Numbered from the stretch's first letter, positions 1-8,502 are shown. The stretch: 64,000 nucleotides of DNA from CAWCCP01 sp963701245 (GCA_963701245.1 OY969576.1:372001-436000), one strand, 5' to 3'. Numbers and translations are program-made. Notes: a model not told the origin generated them from the sequence alone.

Positions 1-2
1 GC

Positions 3-53
3 GATCCCTTCAACAACGACGGCCCGTATACCTGTTTCGTCATTCAGAACTAG
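3..53 (+). CDS. C-terminal end of a secreted-type protein (partial)
   Basis: An open frame enters from the left window edge and ends at a TAG. The last 16 residues read DPFNNDGPYTCFVIQN. The Asn/Asp/Gly-rich, Cys-containing ending resembles the extracellular proteins elsewhere in the window, for example the protein at 7705-8430. The other two forward frames give less protein-like text. Too little is present to name a family. Confidence 0.4.
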   Translation, partial: DPFNNDGPYTCFVIQN

Positions 54-83
54 GTAAGTGAAAAACATTAAGAAAGTCAATTA

Positions 84-128
84 ACTTAACAACCCTCGCA
101 TTTTTTACCGCGAGGGTTGTTGTTAAGT
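84..128 (+). terminator. Long hairpin, possible terminator
   Basis: An inverted repeat pairs ACTTAACAACCCTCGC with GCGAGGGTTGTTGTTAAGT around a T-rich loop, with a 3-nt bulge. It lies 30 nt after the stop of the partial gene at the window start. No clear U-tract follows on either strand, so intrinsic termination is plausible rather than certain. Confidence 0.4.
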
Positions 129-209
129 CTGTTGAATTCTAATGCATACTTAAGGCCTCATCCTAAAATAATCCCCTCATGCTAGCCCCAACCTGTCATA
201 CTGTATGGT

Positions 210-352
210 ATGCCAAAAACCCAAACAATCTCTCAACAAACACAATACGAATTACTCCACGCAACGCTCTCTGAACGTGACTGGCGCGTTTACCTGGGTA
301 CCGAAGCCCGTAAGCTCGGTTAACATATCCCAAGTAGCAAAAGCTTCAGGCA
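210..352 (+). pseudogene. ISAzo13-family transposase N-terminal remnant
   Basis: An ATG at 210 opens a 37-residue frame (MPKTQTISQQTQ... ERDWRVYLGTEARKLG) ending in TAA at 321-323. A few bases later, in a shifted frame, comes ISQVAKASG (about 326-351). ISAzo13-type transposases have an N-terminal block of the form ER-x-R-x(4)-EA-x-xLG-xGGIS-x-VA-x-ASG, and these two pieces fit it once a short deletion is allowed at the GYGG position. Homology stops abruptly at about 352, where a PNPOx-like gene on the opposite strand begins. No ends or catalytic part remain. This is a decayed fragment recognised by motif only. Confidence 0.55.
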
Positions 353-655
353 ACGATTTGCGGTTCCCTCAAAAGTAACTCCGTGAACAGGTTTACTTTT
401 CTTTTGTTGTTCTTCTCTTATAGCGCCAGATACACGCCCAGGTATGCCAGCTTCATTGCAGGCTTCTATATATTGAGAATGTATGCGAGTTGGAGCTGAA
501 AAAGTTAGTAGATTAAGTTCATCTGTAGGCGCAAACCACACCGTTGCAGTGTGGGGTAATCCATCATGAGATACGGCAGTAAAAGTTAAGCTCGGAGATT
601 CACTACGAGCAATAGTTTCAACTTCTGAATATAATCTTTCTACTGGACTTGACAT
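320..655 (-). pseudogene. PNPOx-like flavin-binding protein, 3'-truncated
   Basis: The first ~100 residues look like a pyridoxamine 5'-phosphate oxidase-like split-barrel protein: TATVWFAPTDELNLLTFSAP followed by VHGVTFEGTAN. The same GV-x-FEGTA block occurs in the intact neighbour at 1445-1912, which goes on for another ~65 residues. Here the frame runs into unrelated sequence (RCLKLLLLGIC) and stops. The breakpoint at about 352-357 coincides with the end of the ISAzo13 remnant, so the C-terminal third was probably lost when that transposase fragment was joined on. It has its own good promoter upstream (676-704). FMN/F420 binding is doubtful in the truncated product. Confidence 0.7.
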
Positions 656-675
656 CTATGACTCCAAATATTAGT

Positions 676-704
676 ATAATACTATATTATGCTTAAGCTG
701 TCAA
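676..704 (-). promoter_or_regulatory. Sigma70-type promoter for the truncated PNPOx gene
   Basis: On the minus strand TTGACA (704-699) and TATTAT (681-676) are separated by exactly 17 bp. The -10 box is about 20 nt upstream of the ATG at 655. It sits just past the stop of the SDR gene, so the truncated gene can be transcribed independently of the cluster upstream. Confidence 0.65.
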
Positions 705-707
705 GAC

Positions 708-1448
708 TTACCTAAACACTTTTAAGCTCATGCCACCATCAATCACTAGTATCTCACCACAAACAGCGTCATTTTTAGCAAGGAATACTACGCCATCAGC
801 AATTTCACTAGGCTCAATCCACCTATTTATAAGATGTCCTGCTGCTTGTTCTTTTTTGTACTGTTCGGACATATCGCCCCACATAGGCGTAATAGTTCTA
901 CCAGGGGCAACCGCATTTACAAGTATGTCAGGTGCTAGATGTTTAGCTAGGTTCTTAATACAAGAATTAAGTGCTGCTTTGCTGGCTGAATAGGCTATAG
1001 CGTCTGGTCGTCCATGTCCAAGCTTGCCGTGTATTGATGAAACAAAGATAATCATACCTTTATCCATAAGTTTACGAGCAGCGTTAGTGACTTCAATTTG
1101 AGCGAATAGGTTAGTTTCAAAAACGTTCCTAAAAGCTTCTACACTGTCGGGGCTATCGTTTTCATCAAAAAAGCCAGCGTTATTAACAAGAACATCAATA
1201 CTACCAAACTCAGCTTTAATTTTACTAAACATGGTTTTGACTTCATCTGGCTTCGCAATATCTGCTTTAACAACGAGTACCTTAGTGCCTTGTTTTTTGA
1301 CTAAATCAGCCACTCCATTAGCAGCTTTTTCGTCATTGTTGTAGTTGATAATGACATTTGCTCCTTGCTCCGCCATTGCTTCAACTACAGCTCTACCAAT
1401 ACCCTTTGAGCCACCAGTGACAAGGACGGTTTTACCAGCTAGTTTCAC
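708..1448 (-). CDS. SDR-family NAD(P)-dependent oxidoreductase
   Basis: Classical short-chain dehydrogenase/reductase of the FabG/glucose-dehydrogenase type, usual length (~246 aa). The nucleotide-binding motif TGGSKGIG lies near residues 12-19, NNAG follows the fourth strand, the catalytic Ser is in SSIHGKLGHG and the Tyr/Lys pair in YSASK. I prefer the GTG at 1448 as start: it overlaps the TGA of the upstream gene (GTGA, 1445-1448), has a run of G about 7 nt before it, and the protein then begins VKLAGKTVLVTGG. A GTG at 1466 would add six residues. Translational coupling to the PNPOx-like gene suggests a shared redox role; the substrate cannot be read from sequence. Confidence 0.9.
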   Translation of the reverse strand: MKLAGKTVLVTGGSKGIGRAVVEAMAEQGANVIINYNNDEKAANGVADLVKKQGTKVLVVKADIAKPDEVKTMFSKIKAEFGSIDVLVNNAGFFDENDSPDSVEAFRNVFETNLFAQIEVTNAARKLMDKGMIIFVSSIHGKLGHGRPDAIAYSASKAALNSCIKNLAKHLAPDILVNAVAPGRTITPMWGDMSEQYKKEQAAGHLINRWIEPSEIADGVVFLAKNDAVCGEILVIDGGMSLKVFR

Positions 1449-1912
1449 GACTTGCCCCCATTCCACTTCAATTCGTACTTTTTAGCACCGTCTGCTTCAT
1501 TAAACTTGCCGAAGACATAGTAGGTATCAACTGTAATTTTGTAGAACTGATGACCGTCAGGTCGCTTTGCTTCTTCCAAGATTTCATCACCAGCTTGTAG
1601 CCGTTCTTTTATACACTCAAAAGCTTTATTTTGTTCTTCACCTGGTTCAAGTAGCTTTGCAGTACCCTCAAAATAGACACCAACCCCTGGCGTATTCAAA
1701 TCATGCTGTTTAACGATATTGCCAGCAACGTTAGGGTTCTCGGCTATTTCTTGACTGTGACGGCGTGAGGTTAAGGAGCGATAGTAGAGGTTTAAGTTAT
1801 CGTCATACGCAAAGTGAACTTCGCACACCCAAGGTTTACTGTTTTTTGATGTACCTAATGATAAGTGAATAATTTGTGGCAAATAATCTCTGATAACTTG
1901 CTCTACCTCCAT
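1445..1912 (-). CDS. PNPOx-like (split beta-barrel) flavin-binding protein
   Basis: 155-aa pyridoxamine 5'-phosphate oxidase-like protein. The fold signature includes KPWVCEVHFAYDDNLNLYYR (strands 2-3), SLTSRRHSQEIAENPNVA and GVGVYFEGTAKLLEPGEE. Such proteins bind FMN or F420 and often act in small-molecule redox or detoxification. A strong AAGGAGG Shine-Dalgarno sits ~7 nt before the ATG. It overlaps the SDR gene by 4 nt and is an intact paralogue of the truncated gene at 320-655. Confidence 0.85.
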   Translation of the reverse strand: MEVEQVIRDYLPQIIHLSLGTSKNSKPWVCEVHFAYDDNLNLYYRSLTSRRHSQEIAENPNVAGNIVKQHDLNTPGVGVYFEGTAKLLEPGEEQNKAFECIKERLQAGDEILEEAKRPDGHQFYKITVDTYYVFGKFNEADGAKKYELKWNGGKS

Positions 1913-1932
1913 ATCTAGCCTCCTTGCTGTCC

Positions 1933-2454
1933 TTATTCTACTACCTTGTACTTCAATAGCAGCTCACCATTATTTATTTTCTCAACTGATAAAAGTTCAG
2001 TACGGACTTCAAATTCCTGGGGGTCAAAAAGTGGTATACCTTTGCCAACTACAACTGGCTCAACATCAATCCATATTTCATCTACTAGACCACTAGCCAT
2101 AAATGCTGAAGTTAGCTTACTGCCACCAACTAATGCAGCATTAGAAATACCCTTTACCGCTAATAGTTGGATGGCTTCTTGTGGTGAGGTAGCAGATAAG
2201 TAACCAGTAATGACTTGATAATCAGGATTAGAGGTAACTACTACTTTAGGCATTTTAGCGGAGTTCCAGACTACACTGTCACCTAAATTATTAACGACAT
2301 TCTCATAAGTCCCTCTACCTAAAATTATGCTCCCGACTTCGGCGCTGAGAGAAGTTATTAATTTACTGCCATCTTTGCTTAAAAAGCCCTCTGTCCTATC
2401 CTCTAAGCAAATAATGCCATTTAACGACATAGACATCACAATGATTACTTTCAT
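1933..2454 (-). CDS. Dihydrofolate reductase-family (RibD C-terminal-like) protein
   Basis: 173 aa, complete. The N-terminus MKVIIVMSMSLNGIICLEDR, the SIILGRGTYE block, the ALVGGSKLTSAFMASGLVDE block and the WIDVEPVVVGKGIPLF ending are typical of the DHFR/RibD_C superfamily (YyaP/YwjB-like), NADPH-dependent reductases of pterin- or riboflavin-precursor-like substrates. It is the first gene of the three-gene minus-strand cluster, 20 nt upstream of the PNPOx-like gene. Whether it reduces dihydrofolate or another substrate cannot be told. Confidence 0.85.
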   Translation of the reverse strand: MKVIIVMSMSLNGIICLEDRTEGFLSKDGSKLITSLSAEVGSIILGRGTYENVVNNLGDSVVWNSAKMPKVVVTSNPDYQVITGYLSATSPQEAIQLLAVKGISNAALVGGSKLTSAFMASGLVDEIWIDVEPVVVGKGIPLFDPQEFEVRTELLSVEKINNGELLLKYKVVE

Positions 2455-2630
2455 GGTCTAATAGTAACACCAGATAGGCTACACCTGTAGCAAAAACTAC
2501 CCCATTTCGCATTAGGAGCTTGTCTAACGGGTATTTGACTGTTTTATGTATCAATTTAGCTTGGTAAATCTAAAACTTGCCAAAGGCTATTCAATGTGGC
2601 TTAGTAGGCTTATAATTAGAGTATGAGTAG

Positions 2631-3805
2631 CTCACCTTACGCAGCAACACCCCCTCTCAGCTGTTCCAATTCCGTCATGCTGGCCTGTAGCGCCTTGACG
2701 TAGAGCTTGGCCTTGAGCGCAAACTGGTTCAGGTTGGCACTTCTGGCCAGGCGTTCCAGTTTGACGTAGGCGTACGACACCACAAAGAAGTGGTTCGTCT
2801 GCGTGGTGACGGTCTTGGTTGGGGATTTGGCCAGCCCAAGGTTGGACTTCATGGACTTGTGGTACTCTTCGACTCTCCACCGTTTTTGGTAGATAGTCAC
2901 GATGTCAGTATGCCCGAGCGTGAGATCACTGGTGACGAGATAGAGTATGCCGGTACTGCCGTCTTCGTTCGTGAAGACTTGACGGGTTAGCTGCACAGGC
3001 ACGTCCATGCCCTTCAGGTAACCGGTCAGCACATGGCCCTCTTCCCATTCCAGTGATTCCACTGCTTGGAATACACCATTTTTCTTAGCCGTTAGGCTAC
3101 CGGCAAACGTCCGGTTGCTCTTCAAGGCAAAGATAAAATGCTTGCCCTTTTTGACTATGAACTCCATAGTGTCCTGTGAAGCGAACCAGCTATCTGCCAG
3201 ACAGTAGCGAAACTTGATCTGGTTCTGGACAGCGGCTCCAATGAGATCACGAGCTTGCTCGTTCTTGGTGACGGAGGATTTGCGTTTCAACTTCTCCGTT
3301 TCCGAATCAGTAAAGAGCAGGTCTTTTTTGACGACTACGCAGCCGACCGGAACCGTACCCCGTTCATTGGCATAGATGCAGTTCAGGATATTGACGCCTT
3401 TCACGCTACGACTGAAGACATGGTCATAGTGCCAGGCGACGATGTCGTTCTCGTCGGTGTACTGCTTTTCTTCGATGGTGTCATCGAGGATGAGCACTCC
3501 ATCCTCTGTTTCGATCTCTCGAACGACTGGTTTGACCAGTTTCCAGAGATCTTTATTGGTGTACTCCCGACCAGACAGAAAGCGAGAGATGGCATCGTGG
3601 CTGACAGCACCATCCAAGGCTGCCGACATACCGGTAGCCGTAGTGAACGAGAAAGAACTGATGAGATAGTCGGCGTACAGGTCGAGCATGGCACGGTCGA
3701 GTGGCTTGGATGGTTTTTGTTTTGACATAGCAGATCCTTTGAAAGGTTATCTGCATGGTAGTATGCCGCACTGGTCAGGATTTGGGGAGAGGTGCGTAAG
3801 GTGAG
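2631..3805 (-). mobile_element. IS4-type insertion sequence, copy 1
   Basis: Perfect 13-bp terminal inverted repeats, CTCACCTTACGCA at 2631-2643 and TGCGTAAGGTGAG at 3793-3805, bracket a single transposase gene. The same ends bound the second copy at 45378-46557. Flanks here (TGAGTAG left, TTTTTAA right) do not form the 7-bp target duplication seen for copy 2, so this is either an older insertion or one end has recombined. Confidence 0.9.
2637..3728 (-). CDS. IS4-superfamily DDE transposase
   Basis: 363 aa, full-length. First catalytic Asp in LILDDTIEE, second in CLADSWFAS, and the family-defining Y-(2)-R-(3)-E-(6)-K signature in YQKRWRVEEYHKSMK near residues 275-290, all conserved, so it is probably active. 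It is clearly related to, but not identical with, the transposase at 45457-46551 (both have YTNKDLWKLVKP and SNLGLAKSPTK). Long open frames on the opposite strand are shadows. ISfinder comparison would be needed to choose between IS4 and a sister group such as IS701. Confidence 0.9.
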   Translation of the reverse strand: MSKQKPSKPLDRAMLDLYADYLISSFSFTTATGMSAALDGAVSHDAISRFLSGREYTNKDLWKLVKPVVREIETEDGVLILDDTIEEKQYTDENDIVAWHYDHVFSRSVKGVNILNCIYANERGTVPVGCVVVKKDLLFTDSETEKLKRKSSVTKNEQARDLIGAAVQNQIKFRYCLADSWFASQDTMEFIVKKGKHFIFALKSNRTFAGSLTAKKNGVFQAVESLEWEEGHVLTGYLKGMDVPVQLTRQVFTNEDGSTGILYLVTSDLTLGHTDIVTIYQKRWRVEEYHKSMKSNLGLAKSPTKTVTTQTNHFFVVSYAYVKLERLARSANLNQFALKAKLYVKALQASMTELEQLRGGVAA

Positions 3806-4071
3806 TTTTTAAGTCTGTCTACCCTATATAGACTCGTACGCAACTCCGTAGCATTTAATCGTGGCGCATTATTTACTGTCAGTCTATAGATTGATCGATT
3901 TTGCTCATTTCCTATCCTAATTACTCTGTATTTTACATTTCCGCTTTAGGATACGATAAACGTCGCTTTGCACAGATTCTATATTTTAAGCAGACCGAGC
4001 TTGCGAAAGCATTCATTTTTACGTTACGATACATACACAATTTGCGAGGGTGGATTTGGAGGGTTTTTTTC

Positions 4072-6696
4072 TTGGTACCTACGACATTTCCGACTTCTCA
4101 GCAGTTAAATGAGTTATTTCGCGCGCTTCACACAGTCATTACTTGGTTGCCATGGTTGGGTCTGTGTTTTGTGATTGGCATCTTTATTTTTCCAATCTGC
4201 ATTGCTATTTTTCGCTTTGCTTTGAAGAGTTATCAATTTTACGTATTGTTCCGAGTACCCACCCGCACGTTGGAGCTGATTCCACAAGCTACAACCGAAT
4301 CGTCAACCGCTGGCATGCAGCAATTTTTAGCGATGTTACATGGCTACTTAAGCAAGGATACTACTCTGGATAGATTACTAGGGAGAAAAAATACGATCTC
4401 ATTGGAAATGAGGTCTACAAGACATTCTGGTATTAGCTATTTACTTACCGCGCCACAGCCTATCTTAAGCCATCTGGTACTTTACTTTTCATCATACATG
4501 CCCAACCTTCAGACCAGATTTTTGTCCGAAAAAGAAGCCACTGCACATCATAAGCGTCAATCGGTACTAGTGAATTTTAAACAAAGTGATCATTTTGCCT
4601 ATTCATTGGATGTTTCTCCTGCAACCGAACTGGTAGATCCGTTATCCTACATTCACGGAGCAATGTCATCACTTACAAATGATGAATCAATGTCAGTACA
4701 ACTTGTACTTTCGCCATTACCGACACAAATAACGATATCGCTGCGATCAAAACTGGTTCATAATGAACTGCATCTTCGAAGTCTTTCATCGTTTGGTTCT
4801 ATTACACTGGAACCGCTACTACGTTCTCTGTGTTTTCTGTCGTTTGCCGTCACCGATTCCGTGACTGCAGCCTATCAGAGCCTTTCGTCCGATAGTGCAT
4901 ATTTGCCTGTTACTAAATCCAATTATGATCGGCAAGTTGCGGCTCATATAAAACCAGCCCGGTCGCTGTCCAAAATTGAGCAAGCGATAACTTCGGAAAT
5001 GCATAAAAAACTAAGTGATGATCTCTATAGAGTTAATATTAGAACGCTCATTGAAAGTGATGACCCAGAACGACTTCGCAGCCGAGCTCAGCATTTCAAA
5101 AAGACGCTTGAGTCATTTCGTTCAACCAATGATCAATCGCTTAAATCAAGAATGAATCTGCCGCTGCGACCAGTAACGTCATATAACAGTGTTCTCTTTC
5201 GTCGCTGCTTGCCTTCACTCCTGGAACGAAATACCTCTATTTTTTCAGCAACAGAACTTTCCCAGCTATTCCATTTTCAATCTGATAAAAAACCGCTGCC
5301 AGAGTCTGTACAGAAACACCATAATCCCGAGCTTCCCTTACCACCAGTACTTCGGGCACGGGCAGACAACAAGTCATATGACGTGACCATAGGCCGAAAT
5401 ACCTATCAAAATGAGCACACCCTGATCGGTCTGACTGCTAAAGAACGTGAAAAACATCTGTTTATGGTCGGCGGAACCGGCAACGGTAAGACCACGATGC
5501 TGCAACATATGATTGAACAGGACATCGCCAGCGGCAAAGGCGTAGCTGTTATTGATCCGCATGGTGACCTGGCGCAAGCCCTGTTGTCTTCCATACCAAA
5601 AAAACGTTTAGATGATGTGATTTACTTAAACCCTGTCGATATCTCACATCCAATCGGCATTAACTTACTAGAAATACCCAATGGTTTGAGCGAAGAGGCT
5701 GATTTGTTGGAAAAAGCCAAGGTAAGTTCAACAGTGATCAGTGTCATGAGAAAAGTATTTTCTGACGACAGTGAACGCGCTTTTCGAATTGAGTCTGTTC
5801 TCAGAAACACCATTCAAACGGCACTCAGTGTTGAGGGTGCCACGTTATTCACCTTACCGAAATTACTACGGAATTCGGCATACCGTATGGCGGTAGTCGC
5901 TCGACTGAGTGATGATGGGTTAAAAGATTTTTGGTATGAGGAAATTGGTCGAGCTGGGAGCATGCAAGTCGTAAATATGACCAAAAGTGTGACGCAGCGA
6001 ATAGATCACTTTAAAGCTTCGGCTCATATCTATAGAATGTTCGGGCAGGCAAAGTCGACAATCGACTTCGACGACATAATTAATACTCAGAAAATATTAA
6101 TCTGTAATCTTGGTTTTGGTGCGATCGGAGAAGATGAAGCGATTCTGCTGGGAACAACGATACTTGCCAAGCTAAAACTTGCAGCTGAACGTCGGATCTC
6201 CTTACCGATCGACATACGAAAGCCATTTTATTTGTATGTCGACGAATTTCAGAATTTTGCGACCAATCCATTTGTAGCAATGTTGTCTAGTTCGAGAAAG
6301 TATAAATTATTTTTAACGATGGCTGAACAGTCAACTAGACAGCAACTGTCTGAAAATTTAACTGAAACAATACTAGCAAACGTTGGTACAGTAGTCTGCT
6401 TTCGGACTGGTTCTCATCGTGATGAAGATTTGATGATTCATAAATTCGAACCATATCTCGAAAAGAGCACTATCAGTCAATTGCCAGCTCATCGATTCGC
6501 TTGTCGTTTGCAGGCCGAAGAATCCTACGATCCATTTACTGGTGAAACGATTGTCCCTTCAGTAGTAGTATCTGAGACTGCGACACCAGCTGAGGTTGTT
6601 AATGCCTCTAGGAGGCTCTATGCGAGAGACTATGATCCGACGTTACTCGGACTGAAACCGAAGAAATCCCCAAAAGCCAAAACAAGAACTCGCTAG
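4072..6696 (+). CDS. TraG/VirD4-type (type IV secretion) DNA-transfer ATPase
   Basis: Large membrane-anchored ATPase of the VirD4/TraG/HerA class, 874 aa from the start chosen. A hydrophobic segment (WLPWLGLCFVIGIFIFPICI) lies ~25 residues in. A long middle region follows, then the motor domain: Walker A GGTGNGKTT at about residue 466, VIDPHGDLAQAL, Walker B FYLYVDEFQNF near 718, and a TraM-recognition-like C-terminus ending in a basic tail. The frame is open from a TTG at 3901, but the TTG at 4072 has GGAGGG 8 nt upstream and puts the membrane segment near the N-terminus; there is no ATG in the first ~130 codons. Known role of the class: coupling DNA or protein substrates to a secretion channel. 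No relaxase or other T4SS gene is in the window. Confidence 0.85.
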   Translation: MVPTTFPTSQQLNELFRALHTVITWLPWLGLCFVIGIFIFPICIAIFRFALKSYQFYVLFRVPTRTLELIPQATTESSTAGMQQFLAMLHGYLSKDTTLDRLLGRKNTISLEMRSTRHSGISYLLTAPQPILSHLVLYFSSYMPNLQTRFLSEKEATAHHKRQSVLVNFKQSDHFAYSLDVSPATELVDPLSYIHGAMSSLTNDESMSVQLVLSPLPTQITISLRSKLVHNELHLRSLSSFGSITLEPLLRSLCFLSFAVTDSVTAAYQSLSSDSAYLPVTKSNYDRQVAAHIKPARSLSKIEQAITSEMHKKLSDDLYRVNIRTLIESDDPERLRSRAQHFKKTLESFRSTNDQSLKSRMNLPLRPVTSYNSVLFRRCLPSLLERNTSIFSATELSQLFHFQSDKKPLPESVQKHHNPELPLPPVLRARADNKSYDVTIGRNTYQNEHTLIGLTAKEREKHLFMVGGTGNGKTTMLQHMIEQDIASGKGVAVIDPHGDLAQALLSSIPKKRLDDVIYLNPVDISHPIGINLLEIPNGLSEEADLLEKAKVSSTVISVMRKVFSDDSERAFRIESVLRNTIQTALSVEGATLFTLPKLLRNSAYRMAVVARLSDDGLKDFWYEEIGRAGSMQVVNMTKSVTQRIDHFKASAHIYRMFGQAKSTIDFDDIINTQKILICNLGFGAIGEDEAILLGTTILAKLKLAAERRISLPIDIRKPFYLYVDEFQNFATNPFVAMLSSSRKYKLFLTMAEQSTRQQLSENLTETILANVGTVVCFRTGSHRDEDLMIHKFEPYLEKSTISQLPAHRFACRLQAEESYDPFTGETIVPSVVVSETATPAEVVNASRRLYARDYDPTLLGLKPKKSPKAKTRTR

Positions 6697-6797
6697 CAGC
6701 ACATTTAAAAATAACTAGTATTTCTGTGCCATAAGTGCCGAATAAGTAATCATGAGCAATTTTCTATAGCAGCGTAATTTGCTATGCTGAACAAACC

Positions 6798-6950
6798 ATG
6801 AGGGTACTATTTCTGGGGATATTTATACTTCTTTTTGTGGCAGTGCCGCTGTTTCTTTTAAATACGGTGGTCATGCCAGAACTAAATGATTTGTCTCAGA
6901 CGTATGCAGACCAGAGCAAGATTGTGCAACAAATAGTTCCTGAACAGTGA
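6798..6950 (+). CDS. Small membrane protein (50 aa)
   Basis: ATG at 6798, TGA at 6948-6950. The product starts with a strong transmembrane segment (FLGIFILLFVAVPLFLL, residues ~5-21) and ends in a short polar tail rich in Gln. It lies 100 nt downstream of the TraG-type ATPase on the same strand and could be an accessory membrane peptide for it. No family recognised. Confidence 0.5.
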   Translation: MRVLFLGIFILLFVAVPLFLLNTVVMPELNDLSQTYADQSKIVQQIVPEQ

Positions 6951-7030
6951 TAGATATAAAGTATTTTCTCAATACTACACTTCGTTAGCTTTTAAAAAAG
7001 CCAATACATTTTGGTGGTTAAAAAAATTGA

Positions 7031-7070
7031 TACCAAAAAACAACAGCTAACCGTGCGTGTTAGCTGTTGT
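7031..7070 (-). terminator. Rho-independent terminator of the 128-aa secreted-protein gene
   Basis: A 12-bp perfect stem, ACAACAGCTAAC (7040-7051) with GTTAGCTGTTGT (7059-7070), and a 7-nt loop. Read on the minus strand it is followed by TTTTTTGG, a classical U-tract, 17 nt past the stop codon of the gene at 7087-7473. Confidence 0.9.
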
Positions 7071-7086
7071 AGTCGGAGGTAAGCTA

Positions 7087-7473
7087 TTAGTTAGTTATCT
7101 CAATGCTTGTCGTGTTGGAGTAGACATTCGTTGATGAACCAGATGTTGCATTGCCACCAGTTGTATTGTGCTCAACTTTTGCGCTACCGCTTGAACTCGA
7201 CTGGACGTTTGAATTCGAGACACTGACATTATTTGTAACTGTCTTCGTAATCTTCGTCTTGTTGGATGTCGTAATAGAATTATGACTACCAGGTCCGGTA
7301 TTGCTTATTGATGGACCCGATCCATATCCCATTCCTCCAGTGTTAACTGGATTTTTTAGTGCTGCGGCTGAACTAAATCCTACGAGTAGGACCATCCCCA
7401 GTGCTGCGGCTCCAAAGACTATTTTATTACCAATATTGGCTGTTGTTTTGCTCACGAAAGATTGTGCTGACAT
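7087..7473 (-). CDS. S/T/N-rich secreted or surface protein
   Basis: 128 aa. A hydrophobic segment (IVFGAAALGMVLLVGFSSAAAL, residues ~18-39) acts as signal peptide or anchor, with an AxA-like cleavage site. The rest is low-complexity Ser/Thr/Asn/Gly with no Cys. An AAAGGGGGG ribosome-binding site precedes the ATG. Single-gene unit closed by the terminator at 7031-7070. No domain recognised; composition suggests an extracellular, possibly glycosylated, surface protein. Confidence 0.7.
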   Translation of the reverse strand: MSAQSFVSKTTANIGNKIVFGAAALGMVLLVGFSSAAALKNPVNTGGMGYGSGPSISNTGPGSHNSITTSNKTKITKTVTNNVSVSNSNVQSSSSGSAKVEHNTTGGNATSGSSTNVYSNTTSIEITN

Positions 7474-7622
7474 ATGTTCGCCCCCCTTTCTAATTTTATT
7501 GTCTAGTATCTATAGTAGCGCAGCAAACAAACGTAAGCAAGACCCTAAATTTCAGTTGTCCACAATTTTCTGTTTATTTATATTGATTATGCTTTACCAA
7601 ACTATTCATTCGCTTACCAATC

Positions 7623-7650
7623 TTGTATAGCAAAGCATAAGCAGTACAAT
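7623..7650 (+). promoter_or_regulatory. Putative promoter for the 241-aa secreted protein
   Basis: TTGTAT (7623-7628), a 16-bp spacer, and TACAAT (7645-7650), ending 54 nt upstream of the ATG at 7705, in the AT-rich gap between two divergent secreted-protein genes. Confidence 0.5.
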
Positions 7651-7704
7651 ATGTGTAGCTCTGTATCTAGTAACTAATTTATATCAATAGAAACTCAAAT
7701 ATTT

Positions 7705-8430
7705 ATGAGTAAAACCACAAAAAAGACTTCAAAGAACAAAAAATCAAATTCGGTTACAGTCACCCATAGCTATACAAATAAGCTAAAAGCACTTGCCTTT
7801 GTCGTCGTCTTTGCGCTAGCCGGCTCGATATATGTCTCATTAACTCATGCGCAAACCTACACTCAAGTGTGTGATGATGCATCGCCTCTTGAATGTCTGC
7901 GCGATCAAAGCGGCAGTACTGCGACCAACACCTCAATAACACCGAGTAACTCCACTTCTACGTCAAGTAAACAATATTTTAGTATGGAAGACCTGAGTGA
8001 AATGTGTAATAACGGACACGTGACTCACACCTGCCCGTTTGCGGTTGGGTCAGGCCTTAATAATCATTATTACAATGATGAGATAGTACAGTTTGTATAT
8101 TTAGGTAGCACCAAAGCTTTCCAATGCCTAGGCAATCAAGGCGCAACCTATTATGGTGGATTGCAGCCTTGCAATACGCTAAATGGTCAGGATGGTGGCT
8201 TGGGAACGGTATTTATTATAAACGTCAAGGGCGGTGGTGGAATTACCAATTTTGTCGAGAGCAAGTACTGGTCGAACTATAACTATACAAATCGAAAATT
8301 ATACAACCATCCCAATTGGCTTTGTGTTTCTGATGACGCATATATTCAGCTAGCCTATAATCCTACGCCTGCTGGTAATACCTGCCAGTGGCAATCTGGT
8401 AATATTGGCAGCGGAACATCTCTCGATTAA
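7705..8430 (+). CDS. Secreted Cys-containing protein, unknown family
   Basis: 241 aa. A Lys-rich N-terminus, then a signal-like hydrophobic stretch (ALAFVVVFALAGSIYVSLTHA, ~29-49) with an AxA-type end. A Ser/Thr linker is followed by a ~160-residue region with eight cysteines after the signal (VCDD, ECL, MCNN, TCPF, QCLG, PCNT, LCVS, TCQW). The QCLG...DGGLGTVFI...W-x-CVSDD pattern faintly recalls beta-trefoil lectins but lacks a clear QxW repeat. Likely an exported disulfide-stabilised surface protein. Confidence 0.7.
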   Translation: MSKTTKKTSKNKKSNSVTVTHSYTNKLKALAFVVVFALAGSIYVSLTHAQTYTQVCDDASPLECLRDQSGSTATNTSITPSNSTSTSSKQYFSMEDLSEMCNNGHVTHTCPFAVGSGLNNHYYNDEIVQFVYLGSTKAFQCLGNQGATYYGGLQPCNTLNGQDGGLGTVFIINVKGGGGITNFVESKYWSNYNYTNRKLYNHPNWLCVSDDAYIQLAYNPTPAGNTCQWQSGNIGSGTSLD

Positions 8431-8502
8431 CCCATGTCAGGTGCTAGAGATCCTCAGGAGACGTACGGTTGAGTGTGGTTACCCATGAGTGGCACCCAGC
8501 AA

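Noticed and set aside
3255..3725. 156-aa frame antisense to the IS4 transposase
   Set aside because: Shadow of the transposase gene; no protein-like motifs and the same pattern appears opposite other high-GC transposase genes.
2624..3812. Target duplication around IS4-type copy 1
   Set aside because: TGAGTAG and TTTTTAA do not match at 5-9 bp lengths; no duplication can be claimed.
3901..4071. 57-codon extension of the TraG-type gene
   Set aside because: Open reading frame, but its TTG lacks a ribosome-binding site, whereas the TTG at 4072 has GGAGGG at good spacing.
7301..7630. 109-aa plus-strand frame opposite the S/T/N-rich protein
   Set aside because: Antisense shadow with no signal or family match; the minus-strand gene has a good ribosome-binding site and terminator.
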